Made by a program: the position numbers and the translations under genes. From contig MEHQ01003857.1 in assembly GCA_008828725.1 (NCBI GenBank), positions 308,192 through 372,191 of the forward strand: DNA of 64,000 nt, in the 5' to 3' direction. A model generated the notes under the pieces. It did not search any database. It was given only the letters and a program-made list of their open reading frames with translations, and was not told where the DNA came from. Of the stretch, positions 1 to 9,823 are shown in pieces (position 1 is the first letter of the stretch; each line of letters starts with the position of its first letter). This stretch comes from Saccharina japonica. Its lineage: Eukaryota; Sar; Phaeophyceae; Laminariales; Laminariaceae.

Positions 1-212
1 TTTGTGACCACAGAACTGGTACCTTTTTAGGATGAAGAATCGGCACGGACACTGGGTGTGCTGGATGTCGACGGGTAGAAAGGAAGGTTTAATGTGAAGA
101 ACACACACACACACACACACTCGCTCGGACTGGTATTATAGTCTGCTGCTGGGCACTATAATACGAAGTCTACAGCAGCAGCAGAAGTAGTAGTAGCAGT
201 AGCAGCAGTAGC

Positions 213-265
<53 letters not shown>

Positions 266-300
266 CAGCAACAGCAGCAGCAGCATTTATATCGTGATAA
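1..300. repeat. CA and CAG/GTA microsatellites
   Basis: A CA repeat at about 100-120 and an imperfect CAG/TAG trinucleotide tract at about 170-290. No gene seen. Confidence 0.85.
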
Positions 301-789
301 TTGGGTATTCCATGCGGTTGCGCCCGTCCTGTGTTCACATCCAGGTTTTATTCATAGGAGTGTGAGTATTAACAGAGTCAGGACAGCGTACGAGCACTCG
401 TACGTAGCAGTATAATGTCGGTGCTCTGCGAGGTTACCGAGTGGGAGCTGTACATCCTGCATGATCTATTAATAGCACATGTTTCCTGTTGCTAATACAG
501 CAGTAGTTACATAAAACATATAAAAAAACAACAGCTGTGTGCACGAGGAACGTTTCCTGGGGTGGATCTCTACTGTAAAGATTCTGGACAAGCTCTCACA
601 ATGGCAGGCGAGGAACTACAGTATTAATATCATAGATGATCTAGACATGATCTATCGGTTGATGATGATCTAGATCATCTGCCCGAGGCGTGAAAGCTTA
701 AGCTTTCGACTTGCTTGCACCTCTAAAATCGACCCTATAATACCCGTACTGGATATACACCATGCATGTACATACGTATGTATCGTGTA

Positions 790-1130
790 TACATACCAGG
801 TACAAAGCCCCCCTCGGGATTGTGGTTGACTTGAAATGCCAGGGGTGTCGCAAACTGAACCAGGAGAAAGAACACAGCAGACGTTCGTTCCTCGTAGCAA
901 CTACTCGTACTATTAATAGTATAGGTATAGCCACCAGGCAAGAACGAAGAACATGAAACATCTAGACATCTCTTGAAAGCCAAATAAAAAATAAGTAGAC
1001 ACCGGGCAAGTAACACCGACCAGCCCAAACCAGTTTACCTGGTGTACATAGTCCTGTATACAGCAGTAGTAGCACTCTGTCCGAAAATGTAAGGGCCGTT
1101 TGAGCCTTACATGTCCGGACAGAGTACGCC
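790..1130 (-). repeat. Dispersed repeat, inverted copy of 10250-10535
   Basis: Shared words in opposite orientation: GGGATTGTGG, GACTTGAA, CTTTCAAGAGGTGTTT-like, CGGTGTTACTTGCCC. A hairpin with CTCTGTCCG arms sits at about 1075-1125. Confidence 0.7.
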
Positions 1131-1832
1131 TCATATAAGCGTTCTGTACAAGTCTTTACCAAAGATGTCGGTTGACAGACTTCGAACCCCTTGACAGACA
1201 ACAATCTACCAAACACCTTGACAGACAGGCTTGACAGGAACAAGCACAGGTACATTTACGAAAATCCCCGGTTTTCAAAAACGACTTACAAAATCACTGA
1301 AAAATTCTATGTTCATCAACTTTTGTCCAGAAAACTGCACGTCTTTCTGTCTTCCTTCTTGAAAAACGAGGGGTTTCCGCATGACTTCTGGAGGCATTAC
1401 TATACCGGGAATAGGGAATTTTTTGGATGACAACGCCAAAGGCCTTGACAGACAACCTTGACGCTTGACAAACTTGACACTTGACCGCCAACCGACATCT
1501 TTGAGACAGGTTGATCGGAATCGGTATATACGCCTCATACATGTGATATGAGCGTTCTACGTATGTCATATGTATTCAGACCTGTACAGGTTCATCGGTA
1601 TCGGCATATACAGCTGTGAATTGGCTGAGTTGGTTGCCTACAGTAAAAGTCGCCAGCTCTGGGTACGAGTATGTATACTTAGTATATTAGTTGGAGAGAC
1701 CAGGGCATTGCAGATTATTGCAGCGGAGCGGTGCCAACTATCCGCCTGTGTAGGTTTCCTTGTATATGGAAGGCTTAATTTGGTACGGGGTGCACTTTTC
1801 CTCTTGAGACCACTCAATGTTGCTCATCTGAG

Positions 1833-2025
1833 TCATTCGACCATCGACCACGCATCCCTTTCGAGCCGGGGCACCGTTCCTGCTCCTCGTAGAGACACCT
1901 CCTTTTTTTGGGCCGTCATTACGTTTTTTTTCCATGGGGGGAGTGTAGTCGTGTCATACATGGCTGCACGTATTCGCATGACCGTAGACCCTCGCATCCC
2001 TACAATGCCGGGACTGAGCACATCG
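1833..2025 (-). repeat. Poly-C-tailed dispersed repeat, reverse copy
   Basis: Carries CACGCATCCCTTTCGAG, CTCGCATCCCTACAATGCC and TAGACC in the reverse order of the + copies. Both modules of the family are visible. Confidence 0.75.
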
Positions 2026-2034
2026 GGGGGGGGG

Positions 2035-2071
<37 letters not shown>

Positions 2072-2275
2072 TTTTATTTGTTTTTTGGTTTTTTTTTTTT
2101 TTTTTTATTTTTTTTTTTCTTTTTTTTTTTTTTTTTTCCTTTTTTTATTTTTTTTTCTGTAGATCGAAACCCGTGTTTTGATTGGGCATCTTTGCCTGCT
2201 GGCTTCGTTTTCTTTTCGTTCGCGTTCGCTTAATTTTCTGTTCCTTCTTTTTTTTTTTTTTTTTTCATATATCGT
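2026..2275. repeat. G-run followed by long T-rich tract
   Basis: About ten Gs, then about 125 nt nearly all T, and a second T run near 2250-2267. Low complexity; apparent reading frames here are artefacts. Confidence 0.85.
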
Positions 2276-2569
2276 TTTTTTCTAGTTATCGTGTACGATT
2301 GTATCCTTAGACCTGCTTGGTCCTTTCGTGTTTTGCTTTTCATTTTTCATGTTCTTTGCCCTTTTATCTGTTTTATCTATATTCTCACCTGCCCAATGAT
2401 GCCGGTCCCCGCGTGGCTCTAACACCGTAGCCTCGAAAGCTTGGGCTTAGCCTGGGTCGCGTCGGCGGCGTTCGTAGTCTCCTCCTATGCGAGCATTTTT
2501 ATTCTCAAATGACACGCCAACAGTCGCAAGCGCATATTATTTAACGTGGCGTGAGCGCCACAATTCCGA

Positions 2570-2756
2570 CGAAAGTTGGACGAGCGGAAGAAATGCTGAA
2601 ACCTTTCTCGCCGATAAAATGCAAGGCAGAACCGTAGTGGGGGAGGAGCGAGAAAGCCTAATTTGTGACCCCGGAGCCTGAGTTACGACTAGAAGGAGAG
2701 AGAACGGAAAGGGCGAGATAATAGAATGTAGCATGGACAAAAAAAAAAAAAAAATG
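2570..2756 (+). repeat. CCGTAGTGGGGGA dispersed repeat
   Basis: Words shared with 13306-13430, 14008-14175, 51490-51640, 57845-57955 and, in reverse, 25395-25480: CTTCTCGCGATAAAA, GAACCGTAGTGGGGGAG, GACCCCGGA, GAGTTACGAC. It ends in an A run. Confidence 0.7.
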
Positions 2757-2902
2757 GGTCTGCGTTTTCTGGCTCCTTGTGTATATTTTGTGTGTCAGCT
2801 AACCAGCTACGTTGCATGGCATTGCACTGCCCCAACCTCCTTGTGCATCTATGGGCTGTCTCTGGCTCGTATGACGGGTGACCATAGCTAAACACTAGCT
2901 AA

Positions 2903-3000
2903 ATAGGACCTACGTTTACACAAAAACCTTATATTTTACCTATTTTACGAACAACATTGTGGTCCTATTTACTATGGTTTACTATGCCCCCCCGTATTAC
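2903..3000. repeat. Small inverted-repeat element (TAGTAAATAGGAC type)
   Basis: About 95 bp bounded by AATAGGACC and GGTCCTATTTACTATG. Related copies at 49665-49765, 63285-63660 and, diverged, 21335-21420. Confidence 0.65.
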
Positions 3001-3301
3001 GTATTTGCGCCCAAGGCTGACAAGGCCTTGGTAGCCCTCTGCGGATGCCAAGCATCAGCAATACACACTGGTTGCTGCTGGATTGTCGCGCGGATAGAGC
3101 CAACGGTTTACTCTGAACGAACACAGCGCATGCACGCACCCACGTTCGCACACCAACCGGTGTACCCACGCCAAACGCCACATACACAATGATGCGATGA
3201 TAACATAGAGATTACATACGATGGACACAAAAAACACACACACAGCTGAACACGCTATCAGATGACAAATGAACGGCCCTGCCGACCTATTCCATTTGCA
3301 G

Positions 3302-3388
3302 AGTCAAGGCAAGGGCAGATGTGGGCAGCCTCTGCGACTACGGCTGGAAATGTGCGCCCAGTGTCCGGAACGCCATCAAGGCTGCAGG
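3302..3388 (+). CDS. HIS7: Candidate HIS7 upstream exon: HisH N-terminal DYGAGN region, frame disturbed
   Basis: An acceptor (CCATTTGCAG, ending 3301) and a donor (GTGACG at 3389) bound a stretch that spells DYG, then AGNVR in another frame, then SVRNAIKAAG back in the first frame. The HisH N-terminus is normally DYGAGNVRSVRNAI. The pattern fits a 2-nt loss after GGC near 3343 and a 2-nt gain (CC at 3358-3359), net zero. As written, AGNVR becomes WKCAP, which removes the conserved Gly-Asn. The exon ends in phase 2 (GG), which matches the next candidate exon. Strand, order and motif argue strongly for HisH. Whether this is sequencing error, decay or a real variant is unknown. A start codon and any plastid targeting peptide were not found upstream. 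Confidence 0.55.
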
Positions 3389-5641
3389 GTGACGCCCTCT
3401 CTAATAGTCCGCCGCGTGGTCTTTTTGTCAGACGCTCCCAGGTATGCCGTGGAAGGTCTACTGATGCTACTCTATTCATGCCGTGTATAAGGCATCTACG
3501 CTATTGCCTTGTGCGCGTACTGGTACTTTACTAGTGTCCTGTCCTACTGTCCTGTTGCGCTCGCGTACTGTACTTGTGATGGTAGTGTACTTCTTAATGC
3601 ACTTCACTGATTTTATTTCCGGCGCCATCTTCCTACCGATATTTCAGATCTCAGCGCAGCTGTGGATATATGCGGCCCACCTGTTGTAATTTCCCGACAC
3701 CGTATGGTACACAGCAGTAGCGTACAGCTTTCAATACATAAGGAAAATACTCGTGTCCTCTTTCGGCGCATTGTTAGGCATGGATAAAACTCATATTCTT
3801 GCGCCTGATACTATTACGGCGCCATAGTATAACAGTCAGTAAACACTAGTAACACTACTAACACTAGTAATAGACCTACTCAAGGCTACATGTTACAAAC
3901 CTCTCCCATGGATTAAAAACTATTTTTGACTACTGTTGTAATAAACAATATTTCGCCGTCCTATTTACTATTCCCGCCCCCATCGCCTCTCACCAAAACC
4001 CCCTCCTTTCTTCTGTGGCTGCACTTCACTTCTATGCCGTCTCGCCTTCATTCATTTGCTTTTGCACATACTAGTACGCTATCAGTGCTACGCATCCCGC
4101 GCCTACCCGTTCGCCGCCCAACATTTTTTGCACATACTCGTACCTGGACTACCAATGTACGCAACACGCTACTCTCGCTATTCGTTTGTGCAGTATGCGA
4201 TGCGACCTTTGACATGATGCTAGCACATAGGTAGTTTTTTCGTGGAAGCCTACATATAGAGCGTTACGGCTTACCGCTTCGTCGCTGATGTTTGCTGCTC
4301 CGACTGATCCATCCCTACCAGGTAGGTCACGCCTGCTGCCAAACAGCGAGCCAATGTTTGACACAGCCCCCCGGTGGTGTAGTGCTAGACCTCGTGGATA
4401 CTAAGCAAGTTATGCTTGCGAGCCCAGCCTAGGCGGAGTTTTTTCTTGTGAAAAAAAAATGCAGAAAAAAGCCTATCAAGCAATAGCGTGAATTTACAAT
4501 ATTCGCACGCCGAGTCGTACGATGCCGGCAAAAGAAGTAGCGAAGCACGACGTGGGTGGGCAGGGCGGAGAAGCGCCCTGTCTGCTGACCCAATTTGAGT
4601 TACTATGGAGGGGAGCGGGGAACGGAAGAGTAGGGCAAGGCAGCAACTAAATGGCATGGAGCAAAAAAAAAGTGAAAACCACAGAGCTACAGCACTCCAG
4701 CTTATCAGAATCTTTCAAACGCAAGCATGACAGCCGCTTCAACAGAATTGACAATGCTTCAGCAAAAGTACGAACAACAGCATATTCTGCTGTGCTCGTA
4801 TTGTAAGCTCGATAGCTCGACTAGCAGCAGCCTATTTGTCCGTTGACACCGCACCATATTATCGACTACCGCGCACCACCCGGACCACTTCCCGGCTGAA
4901 TTTGAGCTACTTAACAAATTACCACTTACACTACTGAAATTAAAGTGTCCGACACTAATTCCAAGTAGTATATAGCTCCCACAAGAATGTGCGCGCGGTT
5001 TATGGGCCTAAAGCATAAGTTCTTGTTTATTTTATAGGAAGAATTTACGAGTATTTTCTCTGTCTCAAGGAAATATCCCCACAATCTGGCCCCATCTAGC
5101 AAGCTTGAAATACTTAGCAGCTAGGGGTATGGTATCGGCCCTTCTACGCATCTGACAGCTCATGGCTTGCTGATCTACAACCCGTATTAGTCTCTTTTAC
5201 GATATGTTGTGCAGGCATCCGTGCTCATACCCCCCCTAGATCATACAGATGCATGCAGATCATACAATATCCCACCCGGGCAAACATGTGCGCAAGAGGT
5301 TACACATCATACGATCATACACATCGACAGATTCCGCCCGGCACGCATGTCACACACCATCTAGATCGTGCAGATCTGTATACACAAACAGTGATCTGTC
5401 GTTCCGCAAAGAGCTAGGATTATTAACCCATTAGGCTCAGTATTAAACGCACCTTAGCACCTTAGGCCATATTAGGACTGCCACTCCTGCTTTTGGGAAA
5501 ATTACTTGAATTCAGAATCAACTATAGTTTTGTACACAGTGCACCACCGAAATGGGGTATAATCGTATCATCATACATGTATATAATCTCATGTGCTCGG
5601 ATGTGTGGTACTGCATATTTCCACTGCTTCGCCTCTTGCAG
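3389..5641 (+). other. HIS7 5' region between the candidate exons
   Basis: No coding signal found. It holds a degenerate tRNA-like head near 4365-4440, a diverged CCGTAGTGG-type repeat at about 4500-4650, and GATCATACAG-rich DNA at 5235-5390. Confidence 0.5.
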
Positions 5642-5690
5642 GTACACTTACCTGGATGCTGCTAACCCCTGACGACATCGACTAAGCTAG
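5642..5690 (+). CDS. HIS7: Candidate HIS7 upstream exon: HisH segment before VIVFPGVG, frame disturbed
   Basis: A good acceptor (CGCCTCTTGCAG) and donor (AG|GTGAGA) bound 49 nt, which is 1 + 48 and so joins phase 2 of the previous candidate to phase 0 of the exon at 7642. It reads G-YTYLDAANP, then, after dropping one C of the CCCC run at 5666-5669, DDID. This fits the place of the usual segment ending in TPxDI before the PGVG motif. As written it contains TGA and TAG in frame. Position, phase and partial match support it; the stops prevent a confident call. Confidence 0.45.
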
Positions 5691-6129
5691 GTGAGAACTC
5701 TAACCACCCGGGCTGACACTCTGCTGACGCTAGTATTTACAGGGGCGAAGGATTATCTTATCACGTAGTGTGCTACCAGTATGTATTATGGTAAGGCACC
5801 CACGCAGAGCAGGACGTACTGCCAGTATACCACTGCTGTCTCTGGAAGCTGGCCACTACCACAGAAAACAAATCAATCATTCGAAAGCTGTCATTCCCAT
5901 TGCAAGTTCGCCTCAAAACGCGCTTCTATCATACATGGGATGATCTCACCCTTCCGCGTGCCTCAAACACTCTTCCATCCGCCGCTTTCGCGTTGCTTCG
6001 GTCGCAAGCAACTGTCTTCGGCTGCGTCCGGTGAAAACCCGGACTCTCCTCTTAGGGATGCGAGGCGTCGTATGATCATACGAACTACCGTGCCCATGCA
6101 TGTCCATAAAGTACGCCCTCGCGCCCCCT

Positions 6130-6370
6130 ACCCCTTATCAAAATCTTTACGGATACAAGACAGAACGTAAACGAAAGGATTATATAAATGGTAAAGGCTC
6201 TAGCACTATAGAAAAAGTTAGGATAGAAGGGCGAAGAACACTTAGAGATATACAGGGGTTGAGAGAAGGCAATAGTGAATGAAAAGGTATCTGCCATGGC
6301 CCAATTCTGGACCTTCCGCGAAAAAAAGCTGAAAACTGCGATTTCTGTAGCGGGCACCTGGACCTGCCAG
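6130..6370 (+). pseudogene. LINE-like reverse transcriptase 3' remnant
   Basis: Broken frames spell EIYRGLREG and then a diverged LDLPxRKK stretch, matching the reverse-strand copy at 38330-38686. It has stops and frame changes, so it is not functional. The family is named by resemblance only. Confidence 0.4.
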
Positions 6371-6513
6371 GAAAGAAGGAAGGATGGGTATACCAGTAGC
6401 CGGAGGAGGAGGAGCTAGATCACAGATGTGCCATGTGGCAAACCATAGAGCAGTAGATTCACACTAGTGAGAGAATGTGCAAAGGCATAAGGAGGAAAGC
6501 AGCTGCTAGCAGA

Positions 6514-6556
6514 GGGGGGGGGGCGGGGGGGGGGGCCCGGCGGGGGGGGGGGGGGG
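6514..6556. repeat. G-rich tract
   Basis: Runs of 8-14 Gs broken by C and CCC. Potential quadruplex and a likely assembly trouble spot. Confidence 0.85.
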
Positions 6557-6714
6557 CTGCATGCATGCCGAAAATAGACGAGTGTGACATAGCAGCCCAG
6601 TTCGCCGTACACTAAATAGCGGCCGAGAAAGACGATCGCTATCTTAGCGAGAAGATCTGGTGCGCCACAGGCGGCGAAACAGGAAGGGGATAAAACTAGC
6701 AAAAAGTTTCTTTG

Positions 6715-6975
6715 TAACATATGGAAACAACGTAATGAGCGCCCAAGTGTTGGAGGTGTCTCTATTAGGAGTAGGAACGGTGCTCCGTCTCGAAAGGGAT
6801 GCGTGGTCAATGGTCAAATGACTAAGGCAAGCAACAAATGAGTACGCCCCCCCACCCCCCCCCTCCCCCTCGTGCCTGGTCGGTGAAAACCCGACATGCT
6901 CCGTCCCGGCATTGTGCTGTAGGAATGCGAGGGTCTGTGGTCATACGACTACCGCCATGCATGACACGAGTACTC
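6715..6975 (+). repeat. Poly-C-tailed dispersed repeat, full two-module copy
   Basis: Module A (CTCCGTCTCGAAAGGGATGCG to AATGAGTACG + C run) is followed by module B (CTCCGTCCCGGCATTG to CCATGCATGACACGAGTAC). The modules share a skeleton and look like an ancient internal duplication. Confidence 0.85.
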
Positions 6976-7460
6976 CCTCCCGAAAAAACATCCTGCAAGT
7001 ATCGATTACTCAATCGCACGAACTCACAGCTGGCGCTTATCTGTATGCAACCGTTTTTTTAATTATTGAGGAATACCAGGTATACATCACGCGCGACCGA
7101 CGTTTCATACGGCCTGCAAGGCTAAGTATCGACGACAGTATACCCCACTCTATCGGTCGAACTCACGGCTGACGTATCATTGTGTTGTAAGTTGGATACA
7201 CTTATTTTTTATTCCAGCAGGTTATGCGCCTCGGGCTTTGATCCACACATGGCGCATTGTACTGATTGCGCATCAACTCAAACTACATTCCAAGTGGAGT
7301 TCGGACTTCTTATCCTAACGCTAAACATCGCTGTGCCTGCAAATCAACGACCAGGTACATAAGTAGCGTTGCTATTTTCACATTACCTCATCCCCACATT
7401 TGATTAATTGTAATATTTCGTACATACAAGACAGGCTCCAATAATTCTGAAGTGGAAGAA

Positions 7461-7478
7461 CCCCCCCCCCCCCCCCCC
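7461..7478 (+). repeat. Poly-C run
   Basis: About 18 consecutive Cs upstream of HIS7 exon 7642. Confidence 0.9.
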
Positions 7479-7641
7479 AGGAAGCCGCTAAACTAACCTG
7501 AGAAAAAGTGCCCCCGGCAAAAAAAAATCATGTGGACTTCATCCAGCCACCACCACAAATTCAGCACTATCCTAAGATGCCCGTGATGTTTCGAATGTTG
7601 TGATTGTTTTTATGGTTGTTGCCCGTTTTTCCGGGGATCAG

Positions 7642-7773
7642 GTGATTGTCTTCCCTGGAGTGGGATCCTTCGGGAGCGCGATGGAAACCCTGAACGCTAA
7701 GGGCTTCACGGAGCCGCTCTCGGCCTACATTAAGCAAGACCGGCCCTTCTTTGGCATCTGCCTCGGGATGCAG
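7642..7773 (+). CDS. HIS7: HIS7 exon: HisH PGVG and catalytic Cys
   Basis: 44 codons from [11 protein letters not shown] to GICLGMQ, phase 0 at both ends. It holds the glutaminase oxyanion region (PGVG) and the nucleophile cysteine. Acceptor GGGATCAG, donor GTGCGG. Confidence 0.95.
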
Positions 7774-9791
7774 GTGCGGTATCTGTACATTTATCGGTAT
7801 GTAGGTGCGACATCTGTACATTTGTCGGTATGCAGGTGCTGTACTTTGTTCTTGATGAGTACACCCCCTCCAACTTTTACCCCCTCCTCCCGATGCTCCG
7901 TCTCGAAAGGGAGGCGTGGTGAACGGTAAAATGACTAAGGCAAGCAACAAATGAGTACGCCTCCCCCCCCCCGCGCGCCTACCTCCATCCCGGCATTGTA
8001 GGAATACGAGGGTCTATGGTCATACGACTACGGCCATACATGACAATGAGTACCCCCCCCGTTCCGCGCCCCCTCCGTTTTTCATTTCTGCATTTATTCG
8101 GTTTTGAAGACTCTGTTCGATGGCAGCGAGGAGACTCCTGGGCTGAAGGGACTGGGCATTATTCCGGGGATGGTCTCCTGCTTTGACCCTACCAAGGTGA
8201 AAGTTAAAACGTAATCCTTCGTTTTTTGTCCGTTGGGAGCCCGTTGAAAGGCGGTGGAACAAACGTGCTGTGGTGAAAAGAACGGTGCTTTTTTGTCTGT
8301 TGGAAATCCCGTTGAAAAGCGGTGAAAATCCGGGACGATGGTCGCACCTCTCGGTCGAGTGCCCGTCGAGCGCTTGAACTAACAGTAGATAGAGGGCAGT
8401 AGAAACGGTAGATACAGTTGGAGCAGTAGGATTTGGATGAACACGAGCAGTGTTTATTTGTGGAGGTTACGGACAGTACGAGGGGATAGTAGGGATAGGA
8501 GACGGCAGTACTTAGAGTATTGTTATAAAACAGTAGAAACTGTAGATACAGTAGGCTGTTGATAGGCTACTAATAGGGTACTGATACGATGCTGATGGGC
8601 TACTGATAGGCTACTGGTAGGCTCCTGATAGGCTCCTGATAGGCTACTGATAGGCTACTACTAGGCTACTGATAGTCTACTGATGCTACTGATAGGTTAC
8701 CGATAGGCTACTGATAAACTACTGATAGGCTACTGATAGGCTGCTGATAGGCTACTGATAGGCTACTGATAGGCTATTGATAGGCTACTGACGCATGCCA
8801 CGGTAGGGGTGCACCTGCATTTTTCCGGAGGCCTTTCAGTTGAGGAGCTCTAGGTACCACCCGAAAACGGCTTTAAGAAAATGTGTACGCTTAACCCCAT
8901 GACCAATCCCATGGCCTAGCTTTACATCCAAGCATATCGTCTAGGTTTGCATCCAAACATATTGAAAAGCAAACGATAGTATTAACAAGTAGTTCCTCAG
9001 TTAAGCAGTCCCATCCGTATTTAAAAACAAAATGGCCAGTTAAGAGCCACGTACCCCCCTCGTAGCACTCGTCAGCAGTACAAACCCTAAGCACCAACCC
9101 TAGGTACAGACAGTATGAACAATAGGGACAGTAGAGGTAGTAGGGACGGTAGTATTTATGGTATTTTGTGTATTAAATGTATCGATCGAACTATTAGTAC
9201 GAGAGGCAGACAGCACAAGCAATGTAACCTCTAAGTTATGAAAATAGAAGCAAGCTGTAGAAACAGCACGTACAACCTGATTAGCGCGGATGATGGTGAT
9301 GTTGTTGCCTAACACGCCCGAGCCCACCCCTCCCCCATATCGGAAAAAACGTATTGAGCGCTCAAATGTGGGAAATTTTTCTATTGGGAGTGGGAACAGT
9401 GCCCCGTCTCGAAAGGGATGCGTGGTCAATGGTCATACGACTACCGCTGTGCACGACATGAGTACACCCCGCCCCCCTGGGGCTTGGTGCTAGCAATGTC
9501 TGCTTGGTCGGTGAAAACCCGACATGCTCCGTCCCGGCATTGTAGGGATGCGAGGGTCTATGGTCATACGACTACGGCCATGCATGAATATGAATTACGC
9601 CCCCCCGCCGTATCGCTTTCACCCTCTATCGGCTGATTCCCTCCCTCTTTCCCCGTTCCGCTATATTATTTTTTGGTTTTGTTTTGTTCGCCGCTCGTTT
9701 GGTTTCTCCTTCCCATCCCAACCTTTCCCTGCTTGTGACCATGGCGCTGATGGTGATGATGGCGATGATGATGATGATGATGATGACGATG

Positions 9792-9823
<32 letters not shown>

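Larger units (their letters stand above)
301..3301. other. 5' region without recognisable gene
   Basis: Mixed dispersed repeats. The 430-690 stretch is a GATCTAGATC-rich family also seen at 20700-20930. The 790-1130 stretch is an inverted copy of 10250-10535. A reverse dispersed-repeat copy lies at 1833-2025, T-rich DNA at 2038-2158, and a CCGTAGTGGGGGA-type repeat at 2570-2750. No HIS7 leader exon was recognised. Confidence 0.6.
5691..7641 (+). other. HIS7 region before the first clean exon
   Basis: Holds LINE-like remnants (6130-6370), a G-rich tract (6514-6556), a full sense dispersed repeat (6715-6975) and a poly-C run (7461-7478). The rest is unassigned. Confidence 0.5.

Noticed and set aside
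4365-4440. tRNA-like sequence with GGTGGTGTAGTG
   Set aside because: The anticodon stem-loop has the wrong size and there is no acceptor pairing.
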